A DNA stretch of 64,000 nucleotides from Granulicella sp. WH15. GTDB taxonomy: Bacteria > Acidobacteriota > Terriglobia > Terriglobales > Acidobacteriaceae. The notes under the pieces are model-generated. The model was given only the letters and a program-made list of their open reading frames with translations, was not told the DNA's origin and made no database searches. Shown here piece after piece: positions 1 through 7,932 of this stretch (position 1 is the stretch's first letter; the number at the start of each line of letters is the position of its first letter). The translations under genes and the position numbers were made by a program. The DNA is taken from assembly GCF_009914315.1 (NCBI RefSeq), contig NZ_CP042596.1, positions 1,860,001 through 1,924,000 of the forward strand. Reading direction: 5' to 3'.

Positions 1-14
1 ACTCGCCCATACCA

Positions 15-37
15 CCCCGAGAACGGTACGAAGTACC
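15..37 (+). repeat. family B short repeat, left arm
   Basis: A 23-bp sequence with core GAGAACGGTACGAAGTACC. An inverted copy at 3156-3178 differs at one base. The two arms bracket the M16 peptidase pair; this arm ends on the last base of the stop codon of the downstream M16 gene. Longer relatives with core GAGAACYGCAYGAAGTGCC occur at 52354, 52691 (inverted) and 63434. Confidence 0.7.
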
Positions 38-1521
38 TACTCCTTATCCGCCACCGCAGGAGCAGGCGGAATCGTAATATCGAGATTCGTCACCGTCCCC
101 AGCTTCGAGAGCGGCGTCCCAAACTCGCTGCCGTTGCCCACGATCACAATCGCCAACTTCGATCCATCCACATACTTGTTCGCGACCCGCGACACATCGG
201 CCGCGGTCACCTTCTCGACCTCGGTCTTATACTTCTCCAAAAAGTTCGCAGGATACCCATAAAACGCCAGCGATACCTGCTCGGAGAGGATCTTATCCGG
301 CGAGTCATAGTTGAAGATGAACGAGTTCAGCACCTGCTCCTTCGCGCTCTTCAGCTCAGCAGGAGTAGGAGGATCGGTCTTCAACCTCCCAATCTCCTCG
401 AGCATCGCCTGTGTCGCCGCCACCGTGCTGCTGCTCTTGGTCGCAGCCCCCACGGTAAATAAGCCGGGATGATCGTATGCCGCGCCAAAGCTGCCGCCGA
501 CGCTATACGCCAGCCCCAGCCGCGTCCTCACGCTCTGGAACACCCGCGACCCAAACCCGCCCGAGAAGATCTCGTTCATCACGCTCAGAGCATAGAAATC
601 CGGGTTGCTCTCCTCCGTGCCCAACCCCACCAGGTACACATTCGACTGGTTCACATCGTTCTTATCCGCGAAGTAAACCCCCGGCTTCGGCGGCGTAAAC
701 GTCCCTCCCAGGGGAGCAATCACCGCCCCCCGAGGCAGCCCCTCGAACGCCTTGCGCAGCCGAGCCTCCATCGCCGCCGGGTCAAAGTCACCCGACACCG
801 CGACGATCATATTGTTCGGAGCGACCGTCTTCTTATGCCACGCCTCCAGGTCCGCCAGCGTCACCGCGTCGATCGTCGCATACTCCACCTGACGGCCATA
901 TGGGCTGTCCTTGCCATAGCCCAGCATCCTGGCCTGCCGCCCCGCGATCCCGGAGGCATCATCATTCCGCCGCGCGATACTGGCCGACATCTGCCGCTTC
1001 GCCAGTTGCAGCTTATCGGCCTTGAACGCCGGATGCAGCAGCACATCGAGCGCGATCCCAAAGACCTGGTCCTCATCCTGCTTCAAGCTCGACCAGTGCA
1101 GGGAAGTAGACGCAATACTGCCGCTGGTCTCCACCCTTGCCGCCTTCGCCGCAAGCGTCTCATCGAGCGCATCGCCGTCCGCACCGGCAGTCCCACTGGT
1201 ACGCCAGCTCTGCCCATACAAACTCACCAACCCAACCTTAGCCGCAGGCTCATCGCGGCTGCCCCCACGAATCAGAACCGTGCCATCAATAAACGGCAAC
1301 TCATGATCTTCCTGTAGAAAGATCACCAGCCCATTCGCCAGCTCAATCCGCTTTGGCTGCTGCGGCTTGAAGTCATGCAGCGGAGGAATCGGAATCTTCT
1401 TCCAGGGCTCCACCGGCTGTGTCGCCGCCTGCTTGGCCACCGGCTTCTCCTGTGCGATCCCGCTCCCAGCCAGCAACGCAGGCACTAATACCCAACCCAA
1501 CATCCGTGCGATCCCGTTCAT
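37..1521 (-). CDS. M16 family peptidase-like protein, metal-site-deficient subunit
   Basis: A secreted insulinase-like (M16) protein of 494 residues with a hydrophobic N-terminal signal sequence ending near AGSGIAQ. The start is the ATG at 1521, which overlaps the stop of the upstream M16 gene as ATGA; the reading frame stays open further upstream but only inside that neighbour. Where active M16 enzymes carry HxxEH, this protein has the sequence LYGQS after AKVGLVS, so the zinc ligands are absent. The C-terminal M16 domain is intact, with FGSRVFQSVRTRLGLAYSV near residue 325. In the family, active and inactive subunits often form heterodimers (as in mitochondrial processing peptidase). Overlap and pairing suggest that here. 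Substrate unknown; probably periplasmic. Confidence 0.85.
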   Translation of the reverse strand: MNGIARMLGWVLVPALLAGSGIAQEKPVAKQAATQPVEPWKKIPIPPLHDFKPQQPKRIELANGLVIFLQEDHELPFIDGTVLIRGGSRDEPAAKVGLVSLYGQSWRTSGTAGADGDALDETLAAKAARVETSGSIASTSLHWSSLKQDEDQVFGIALDVLLHPAFKADKLQLAKRQMSASIARRNDDASGIAGRQARMLGYGKDSPYGRQVEYATIDAVTLADLEAWHKKTVAPNNMIVAVSGDFDPAAMEARLRKAFEGLPRGAVIAPLGGTFTPPKPGVYFADKNDVNQSNVYLVGLGTEESNPDFYALSVMNEIFSGGFGSRVFQSVRTRLGLAYSVGGSFGAAYDHPGLFTVGAATKSSSTVAATQAMLEEIGRLKTDPPTPAELKSAKEQVLNSFIFNYDSPDKILSEQVSLAFYGYPANFLEKYKTEVEKVTAADVSRVANKYVDGSKLAIVIVGNGSEFGTPLSKLGTVTNLDITIPPAPAVADKE

Positions 1522-3050
1522 CGCGCACCGCCTTGTGCCGCCGCAGCAGTCGGTGGCGTAAACTCGATCCGCGCACTCGTCCGGTTGCTCTCGATAAAGA
1601 TCTGATTCGCAACCCGGCGAATATCCGCCTTGGTCACCGCATCCACCTTGTCGAGATCCCGAAACATCTCTCGCCAATCCCCAAACCGCGTCTGGTACTC
1701 AGCCAGTTGCGAGGCCAGCCCATCGTTATCCGCCAGCCCGCGCAGCTTGTCTGCCTTCGCCCGCGTCTTGAACTTCTCCAACTCCGCGTCCGTCACATCT
1801 TCTTTCTTCAAACGGTCGATCTCCTTATGGATCGCATCGCGCATCTCGTCCGGCGTGTGCCCCGGCAACGGAGCCGCATACACCGCAAACAGTCCCGGAT
1901 ACTTATCCCCCGGAAACCCGCTGAACCCCTGAGCCACTGCGGCGATCTTCTGATCCCTCACCAGGCTCTTGTACAGCCGCGCCGTCCGTCCATTCGAGAA
2001 GATATCGGTGATCGCGTCATATACCGCATCGTCCTTGTCGCGGTAGTCCGGCCGATGGTACCCCTCGACATAAAACGGCTGCGTAGCCTCTCGAATCACC
2101 ACCGATTTTTCCGCCGTCTGCACCGGCTCCACGGTGGTCATCGGCTCCGGCTTCGGTCCCGCCGGAATCGCCCCAAAGTACCTCTCCAGCATCGGCATCG
2201 CCGAGACGGTATCAACATCCCCCACCACCGCAATCACGATATTCGCAGGCACATAGTACTTCTTGTGAAAAGCAGCAGCCTCGGTCGCAGTTACCTGGCT
2301 GATCTCGCTCTCCCAACCCACGCCGCTGCGCCCATAGGGGTGCGCCACATAAGCGGTAGCCAGCAACTGCTCCACCAGCCGCCCCGAGGGCGAGGAGTCG
2401 ATCCTCATCCGCCGCTCTTCCTGCACCACATCGCGCTCTTTATAGAACTCGCGCTCCACCGGCCGCCCAATGCGGTTGCTCTCCATGTAAGCCCAAAGCT
2501 CCAGCCGGTTCGAGGGCATACTCCACAGGTAATCGGTCGAGTCCTCGCTGGTCGAGGCGTTCAACCCCTGTGCGCCGTTCTCCTCCGCAATCTGCGGAAA
2601 GGCATTCGGCACCACAAACTTCTCCGCCTCTGCCTGAGAATCCTCAAAGGCCTTCTTCAACTGAGCCAGCTTGGCCTCATCCCGCCCCACAGGCCGACGA
2701 TACTCCTCGTCGTAGGCCGCATAAGCCGTCTCTACCTTAGCCAGCGCCACCTTCTCCGCCGGATAGTTAGTCGTGCCGATCTCCGGCGTCCCCTTGAAGG
2801 CCATGTGCTCGAACATATGCGCCAGTCCGCTCGCGCCCGCCGGATCATTCGCCGAGCCCGCATCGACGATCCGGTAGAAGCTGAACACCGGAGCCTCATG
2901 CCGCTCGCAGATCACCAGCGTCAGCCCATTCGGCAGCACCTTCACGGTGGTCCGCTTCTCAAAGCTCTTCAGGTCCTGCGCCCGAGCCGCAGTCGACCCC
3001 ATCCCCAAGGCCAGCAGCAACGTGCAGGCAGTCACGCAAAACTTACGCAC
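1518..3050 (-). CDS. M16 family zinc metallopeptidase, catalytic subunit
   Basis: A secreted M16 metallopeptidase of 510 residues. The signal peptide spans residues 1-24 and ends in ARA before QDLKSF. The inverted zinc motif HMFEH is at residues 78-82, and the third ligand probably lies in the EE pair at 211-212 (context ERDVVQEERRM). The C-terminal half carries the second M16 domain (GRTARLYKSLVRDQKIAA). It is the first gene of a two-gene operon and overlaps the inactive-looking M16 partner by 4 bp, implying translational coupling. It probably degrades peptides in the periplasm; the substrate cannot be read from sequence. The family assignment is firm; the heterodimer with the next gene is inference. 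Confidence 0.92.
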   Translation of the reverse strand: MRKFCVTACTLLLALGMGSTAARAQDLKSFEKRTTVKVLPNGLTLVICERHEAPVFSFYRIVDAGSANDPAGASGLAHMFEHMAFKGTPEIGTTNYPAEKVALAKVETAYAAYDEEYRRPVGRDEAKLAQLKKAFEDSQAEAEKFVVPNAFPQIAEENGAQGLNASTSEDSTDYLWSMPSNRLELWAYMESNRIGRPVEREFYKERDVVQEERRMRIDSSPSGRLVEQLLATAYVAHPYGRSGVGWESEISQVTATEAAAFHKKYYVPANIVIAVVGDVDTVSAMPMLERYFGAIPAGPKPEPMTTVEPVQTAEKSVVIREATQPFYVEGYHRPDYRDKDDAVYDAITDIFSNGRTARLYKSLVRDQKIAAVAQGFSGFPGDKYPGLFAVYAAPLPGHTPDEMRDAIHKEIDRLKKEDVTDAELEKFKTRAKADKLRGLADNDGLASQLAEYQTRFGDWREMFRDLDKVDAVTKADIRRVANQIFIESNRTSARIEFTPPTAAAAQGGAR

Positions 3051-3155
3051 TCAGAATCCTCCAAAACCGCATCCGTCGATGAGACATAAGACTCTCGTGG
3101 CTCGCACAGGTCACACAGCCATCCATCCGAAGCTCCAGAATAGTCTAGTACGTTC

Positions 3156-3178
3156 GGTACTTCGTACTGTTCTCGGGG
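3156..3178 (-). repeat. family B short repeat, right arm
   Basis: Inverted copy (22 of 23 bases) of the element at 15-37, about 105 bp upstream of the M16 operon start. It runs directly into the family C element that starts at 3169. Confidence 0.7.
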
Positions 3179-3224
3179 CTGTATGGGGAAATTAGCAGCA
3201 AGGGGCCACCCGCTGGTCGGCAGC
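3169..3224 (+). repeat. family C dispersed element, copy 1
   Basis: A 56-bp stretch beginning GTTCTCGGGGC and ending TGGTCGGCAGC. A second copy of almost the same length is at 55338-55394; ends and the GGGCC block are conserved and the middle diverges. It lies in the 487-bp gene-free interval 3051-3537, which otherwise holds only repeats and presumably the M16 operon promoter. Confidence 0.5.
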
Positions 3225-3275
3225 CAGCAGATTCGGGTGGGGAAGCACACAATCCCCATCCCCGACCAGCCTATG

Positions 3276-3473
3276 CCTTTGCCTTTGCCTGTTCCTGTCT
3301 TTGTCGTTGCCTGTTTTCTTGGTTGTCATTCAGGAGCGAAGCGGAGGAATCTGCTTCTGTCTTTGCCTTTGCTTCTGCCGTTGCCGTTGTTCCTAGGGTA
3401 GGTCCGGGCTTTAGCCCGGACATTCAAACTCGCCACAAACGCGGGCTTTAGCCCCCGAGGTATGCTTTCCTTC
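3276..3473 (-). repeat. family A hairpin repeat, copy 1
   Basis: Reverse-oriented copy of a ~150-330 bp intergenic repeat. Read on the minus strand it has an AAGCATACCTCGG lead, a GGGCTAAAGCCC hairpin, a second hairpin GTCCGGGCTAAAGCCCGGAC, a run of degenerate hexamers (GGCAAC/AGCAAN), and the conserved tail GATTCCTCCGCTTCGCTCC. Other copies: 9721, 21533, 23545, 27833 and 52447. Confidence 0.85.
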
Positions 3474-3537
3474 CCCAGCCACATCTCCTGGAGGAAAAGC
3501 AACCTACCCCGGCCACCCGACAAACCCTGAAGACCCT

Positions 3538-4155
3538 TTACCTCCCCATCACTCCCCGAACGACGCTCTTCAACCTCTCCCACCACCCCTCAACCTCGGC
3601 CTTGATGCTTCCCACCACCGCCGAAAGAAACTGCTCCCGCGTCCACTCATTCCTCGCCGCACTAGGCCCATGCCGCAAACAAGCCGCCGCCGCCGCCGCC
3701 CACGCCCCGCTCGCCACATCCCGCATCAGGTGCGGATACCCTTGAAACAGCCCCTCCGGCCCCAGGTTATAAATCATATCGAGCAACGCGAGCTTCACCC
3801 CGTCCGGCATCCCGTCAAACCCCGGCAGATGCGCCCGCAGCTCCCCATCAAACCCCGTCAGCACCCCCATCAGCTTCACATCAATCTCAGCCGCCGCCAG
3901 CTCCAACCCACCCCGATAAAACCCTGCCGCCCGCCCCGCGGCCAAAGCCTCCACCCGGGCAAACTCCGCCGCAATTTCCTCTTTAGTCGCCGCTCCCGCA
4001 CCACTCCGAAACGGCAGCGCACAGGCCGCTGCCGCATCCGGCAGCATCAGCCCGACCCCCACCGTCACCTTGCCCACGGTGTCCCGATACATCCACGGGA
4101 CCGACCCCTCAAACTCCTTCAACTTCGCCAGCGATTGCTCTAAATATGTCGCCAT
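3538..4155 (-). CDS. phage-type lysozyme-like protein (GH24-like muramidase)
   Basis: A 205-residue protein of the T4-lysozyme superfamily, predicted to cleave the peptidoglycan MurNAc-GlcNAc bond. The N-terminus KEFEGSVPWMYRDTVGKVTV matches the family signature, in which the Glu of the FEG motif (about residue 16) is the general acid, followed by the Asp of YRDT and the Thr of VTVGVG. The later segment ALLDMIYNLGPEG and a C-terminal TREQF region also fit. No signal peptide is evident, so export would need another route. No holin, spanin or phage structural gene is nearby, so it looks like a domesticated single gene rather than a prophage remnant. It is divergent from fadN across a 129-bp gap. 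Confidence 0.75.
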   Translation of the reverse strand: MATYLEQSLAKLKEFEGSVPWMYRDTVGKVTVGVGLMLPDAAAACALPFRSGAGAATKEEIAAEFARVEALAAGRAAGFYRGGLELAAAEIDVKLMGVLTGFDGELRAHLPGFDGMPDGVKLALLDMIYNLGPEGLFQGYPHLMRDVASGAWAAAAAACLRHGPSAARNEWTREQFLSAVVGSIKAEVEGWWERLKSVVRGVMGR

Positions 4156-4221
4156 GTCGGCCCTCAGCCTATCACCGCGCCGTGGAATTTCAACCTCTAT
4201 TCACAGCCAGCCTTGACGATA

Positions 4222-4235
4222 TGAATGACCATTCA
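4222..4235. promoter_or_regulatory. candidate TetR-type operator upstream of fadN
   Basis: A perfect 14-bp palindrome TGAATGACCATTCA lies 49 bp before the fadN start. Its half-sites equal those of the Bacillus subtilis FadR operator (TGAATG...CATTCA), but the spacer is shorter. Location and half-sites suggest acyl-CoA-responsive repression; no regulator gene is in the window. Confidence 0.45.
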
Positions 4236-4284
4236 GTAACCTCCTCCCGTCGGCAAAACTCGCGCCGCCCCGGAGCCCTGCCGC

Positions 4285-6723
4285 ATGTCGAGTCACCGCC
4301 AGATCCGCAAGGTCGCCGTCCTGGGCGCGGGCACGATGGGTTCGCGTATCGCCGCGCACATCGCCAACGCTGGCGTTCCTGTCGTCCTGCTCGACATCGT
4401 CCCCCCTGGCAACGAGCGCAATAAGCTCGCCCTGACCGCCCTCGAATCCCTCAAGAAAACCAAGCCCGCCGCCTTCTACGACCCCGCCTCCGCCCGCCTC
4501 ATCACCCCCGGCAACTTCGACGACGACCTCCCCCTCATCGCCGACTGCGACTGGATCATCGAAGCCGTAGCCGAAAATCTAGAGATCAAGCGAGCCCTAT
4601 TAGAACGAGTCCAGCAGCACCGCCGCCCCGGCGCCATCACCACCAGCAACACCTCCGGCCTGCCCCTCACGCAGATCGTCGCCGACCTCCCCGAAGACCT
4701 CCGCCGCCACTGGTTCGGCACCCACTTCTTCAACCCTCCGCGCTACATGCGCCTTGTCGAGATCATCCCCACCCCCGACTCCGACCCCGCCGTTGTCGCG
4801 GCCATCGCCCACTTCTGCGACCAGCGCCTCGGCAAGACCATCGTCCGTTCGCACGACACGCCCAACTTCATCGCCAACCGCATCGGCACCTTCGCAATGG
4901 GCAACGCCATCCTACTCATGCAGGCCCAGGGCCTCACCATCGAAGAGGTAGACGCCCTCACCGGCACCCCCATCGGCTGGCCCCGCACCGGCACCTTCCG
5001 CCTCGGCGACATGGTCGGCGTCGATGTCCTCGCCCACGTCACCCTCAACTTTTCCGCTCAGGCCTCTCAAATCCACGACGAGCGCCCCGACATCACCCTG
5101 GCCCCCTTCATCTCCCGCATGATCGAGAACAAGTGGCTAGGAGACAAGACCAGCCAGGGCTTCTACAAGAAAGCAGGGAAGGACGATCAGGGCCGCGACC
5201 TCCGCCACGTACTCGACTGGCAGACCCTCGACTACCACCCCTCCACCCGCCCCAAACTCCCCGCGCTCGAGTTGGCCAAGCCCATCGAGCAGACCGCCAC
5301 CCGCGTCGCCCAACTCCTCCACGCCGACCCCACAAACGACAAGGCAGCCCGCTTCTACTGGCCCTTCCTCACCGAGCTCTTCACCTACGCCGCCAACCGC
5401 ATCTCCGCCGACGGCAGCGAACCCGCCGAAGACATAGTAGCCATCGACCAGGCCATGAAGTCCGGCTTCAACTGGGAGCTAGGCCCCTTCGAGATGATGG
5501 ACGCCGCAGGCCCCCGCGCCACCGTCGAAAAAATGCGCGCCGCAGGCTCCCCCATCAGCCCCAACATCGAAAAACTCCTTGCCTCCTCCCCCGACCCAAC
5601 GTGGTACAAAGATCACCCCACCACCCCCAGCGGCCGCCAGTTCTTCGACCCCCTCACAAGCACTTACAAACCCGTCGCAATCGCTCCCGGCACCCGCACC
5701 CTGGCCATGTACAAAAAGGCCAACGGCGTCATCAAAAAGAACCCCGGAGCCTCTCTCCTCGACCTCGGCAACAACGTCGCGGCCATCGAGCTGCACTCCA
5801 AGATGAACGCCCTCGGCGGCGACATCATCACCCTCATCACCCAGACCCTTAAGCCCACCAGCGACCCCGTCGCCAACTTCGAAGCCTTCGTCATTACTGG
5901 TGACTCGGTCAACTTCTCGGTCGGCGCCAACCTCATGCAGCTCCTTCTGGCCATACAAGACGAGGAGTGGGACGAGGTAGACCTCGTAGTCCGCCAGTTC
6001 CAGAACATGACCCAGGCGATCAAGTTCTGCCCCCGTCCAGTCGTCGTCGCGCCCTACGGCATGTGCCTCGGCGGCGGCGTCGAAATCTCCCTCCACGCCG
6101 CCGCCCGCCAGCCTCACGCCGAGCTATACATGGGCCTCGTAGAAGCCGGAGTAGGCCTTATCCCCGGCGGCGGCGGCTCCAAGGAGATGCTCCTCCGCGC
6201 CATCGAATCCGGCTCCTCCATCCGCCCCGACGCCCGAGGCGAGGGCGTCGAGATCTTCGAAGCCCTCAAGAAAAACTTCGAGACCATCGCCAAGGCCACC
6301 GTCTCCACTAGCGCCGCCGAGGCCCGCGCCCTTAGCTTCCTCCGCCCATCCGACACCATCACCCCCAACCGCGATCGCCTCCTAACCGACGCAGCCGAAC
6401 GCGCCTCCACGATAGCCGCCGCAGGCTACACCGCTCCCATCCCCCAGACCTCCATTCCGGCCCCCGGCGAGAACGCCCTGGCAACCCTGAAACTGGCAGT
6501 CTGGACAATGCGCGAAGGCCAGTACATCTCCGCCCACGACGCCAAGGTAGCCAACTGGGCCGCCCACATCCTCTGCGGCGGCAACATCACCCCCGGCACC
6601 CCCATCTCCGAGCAGTACCTGCTCGACCTCGAACGCGAAGCCTTCCTAAGCCTCTGCGGCGAAAAGAAAACCCAGGACCGCATAGCCTTCACCTTAAAAA
6701 CTGGCAAGCCCCTCCGCAATTAG
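4285..6723 (+). CDS. fadN: 3-hydroxyacyl-CoA dehydrogenase / enoyl-CoA hydratase (FadN-type)
   Basis: A bifunctional beta-oxidation enzyme of 812 residues that hydrates 2-enoyl-CoA and oxidises 3-hydroxyacyl-CoA with NAD+. The dehydrogenase comes first: Rossmann motif GAGTMG at residues 14-19, GTHFFNPPRYM near 145-155, and NFIANRIG near 195. The enoyl-CoA hydratase/isomerase domain is C-terminal, with GGGVEISLHA near 596 and GLIPGGGG near 625. This domain order and length match B. subtilis FadN (about 790 residues) rather than E. coli FadB, in which the hydratase domain is N-terminal. It is first of three genes, 9 bp before the thiolase. The Shine-Dalgarno is weak. Confident in the family; cytosolic. 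Confidence 0.93.
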   Translation: MSSHRQIRKVAVLGAGTMGSRIAAHIANAGVPVVLLDIVPPGNERNKLALTALESLKKTKPAAFYDPASARLITPGNFDDDLPLIADCDWIIEAVAENLEIKRALLERVQQHRRPGAITTSNTSGLPLTQIVADLPEDLRRHWFGTHFFNPPRYMRLVEIIPTPDSDPAVVAAIAHFCDQRLGKTIVRSHDTPNFIANRIGTFAMGNAILLMQAQGLTIEEVDALTGTPIGWPRTGTFRLGDMVGVDVLAHVTLNFSAQASQIHDERPDITLAPFISRMIENKWLGDKTSQGFYKKAGKDDQGRDLRHVLDWQTLDYHPSTRPKLPALELAKPIEQTATRVAQLLHADPTNDKAARFYWPFLTELFTYAANRISADGSEPAEDIVAIDQAMKSGFNWELGPFEMMDAAGPRATVEKMRAAGSPISPNIEKLLASSPDPTWYKDHPTTPSGRQFFDPLTSTYKPVAIAPGTRTLAMYKKANGVIKKNPGASLLDLGNNVAAIELHSKMNALGGDIITLITQTLKPTSDPVANFEAFVITGDSVNFSVGANLMQLLLAIQDEEWDEVDLVVRQFQNMTQAIKFCPRPVVVAPYGMCLGGGVEISLHAAARQPHAELYMGLVEAGVGLIPGGGGSKEMLLRAIESGSSIRPDARGEGVEIFEALKKNFETIAKATVSTSAAEARALSFLRPSDTITPNRDRLLTDAAERASTIAAAGYTAPIPQTSIPAPGENALATLKLAVWTMREGQYISAHDAKVANWAAHILCGGNITPGTPISEQYLLDLEREAFLSLCGEKKTQDRIAFTLKTGKPLRN

Positions 6724-6732
6724 CCCAAACTT

Positions 6733-7914
6733 ATGAATGAAGTCATCATCGCCTCCGCAGTCCGCACCGCCATCGGCAAGGCCCCGCGCGGCACGCTCCG
6801 CACCACGCGGCCCGACGACCTCGCCGCCTACGCCATCACCGGAGCCTTGTCTCGCATCCCCCAGCTCGACCAGTCCGAGATCGACGACGTGATCCTCGGC
6901 TGCGCCATGCCCGAGGCCGAGCAGGGCATGAACGTAGCCCGCGTAGCATCTTTCCGCGCGGGCCTGCCCATCACCACCTCGGCCATGACGATCAACCGCT
7001 ACTGCGCCTCGGGCCTCCAGTCCATCGCCCTTGCCGCCGACCGCATCCGAGGCGGTAGCGCCGACGTCATCCTGGCGGGCGGCACCGAGTCCATGTCCTA
7101 CGTCCCCTTTGGCGGCAACAAAATATCGGTCAACCCTTGGCTGGTAGAAAACTACCCCGGCAGTTACATGTCGATGGGCCTCACCGCCGAGCGCGTAGCT
7201 ACCCACTACGGCATTACCCGTGAGGCGATGGACGAGTTCTCTTACCACTCCCACCAAAAAGCCCTGTCAGCACAGGCCACAGGCCGCTTCGACGACGAGA
7301 TCGTACCCATCGATGTCACAACCGCCACCCCCGACAAAAACTCAAAGACAAAAACAGTTACAAATACCTTCAGCAAAGATGAAGGCCCCCGCGCCGACAC
7401 CTCCTTAGAAGCCCTGGCCAAACTAAAACCCGTCTTCCACGCCAAGGGTACGGTCACAGCAGGGAACTCCTCCCAGACCTCCGACGGAGCTGCCGCCGCA
7501 GTGGTCATGTCCGCCCACCGCGCCGCCGAACTGGGCATCCGCCCCCTGGCCCGCTTCGTCGCCTTCGCCTACGCGGGTTGCGACCCCGAAGAGATGGGCA
7601 TCGGCCCCGTTCACGCCATCCCCAAAGTCCTCAAATTAGCCGGTCTCTCCCTCGAAGACATCGACCTCTTCGAATTAAACGAAGCCTTCGCCGCCCAATC
7701 CTTAGCGGTCCTCAAAGTCCTCGGCATCGACCCCGCCAAGGTCAACGTCAACGGCGGAGCCATCGCCCTCGGCCACCCTCTAGGCTGCACCGGAGCCAAG
7801 CTCACCGCCACCCTCCTGCGCGAGATGCCCCGCCGCCAGGCCCGCTACGGCATGGTCACCATGTGCGTAGGCGGGGGCATGGGCGCAGCAGGCATCTTCG
7901 AGTCCATCACCTAA
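6733..7914 (+). CDS. fadA: acetyl-CoA C-acyltransferase (3-ketoacyl-CoA thiolase)
   Basis: A thiolase of 393 residues that cleaves 3-ketoacyl-CoA with CoA to give acetyl-CoA and a shortened acyl-CoA. The full catalytic set is visible: nucleophile Cys91 in [10 protein letters not shown], His348 in [10 protein letters not shown], and Cys378 in [11 protein letters not shown]. The NEAFAAQ motif is near residue 316. It sits between fadN and fadE with gaps of 9 and 18 bp, so one transcript is likely. The order N-A-E reproduces the B. subtilis fadNAE operon. Confidence 0.95.
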   Translation: MNEVIIASAVRTAIGKAPRGTLRTTRPDDLAAYAITGALSRIPQLDQSEIDDVILGCAMPEAEQGMNVARVASFRAGLPITTSAMTINRYCASGLQSIALAADRIRGGSADVILAGGTESMSYVPFGGNKISVNPWLVENYPGSYMSMGLTAERVATHYGITREAMDEFSYHSHQKALSAQATGRFDDEIVPIDVTTATPDKNSKTKTVTNTFSKDEGPRADTSLEALAKLKPVFHAKGTVTAGNSSQTSDGAAAAVVMSAHRAAELGIRPLARFVAFAYAGCDPEEMGIGPVHAIPKVLKLAGLSLEDIDLFELNEAFAAQSLAVLKVLGIDPAKVNVNGGAIALGHPLGCTGAKLTATLLREMPRRQARYGMVTMCVGGGMGAAGIFESIT

Positions 7915-7932
7915 AGCCTCACGAGGTAACAA

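Noticed and set aside
1419..3089. 556-codon plus-strand frame opposite the M16 genes
   Set aside because: Arg/His-rich antisense shadow of a high-GC gene; no start context, no family resemblance, and the minus strand carries a clear M16 sequence.
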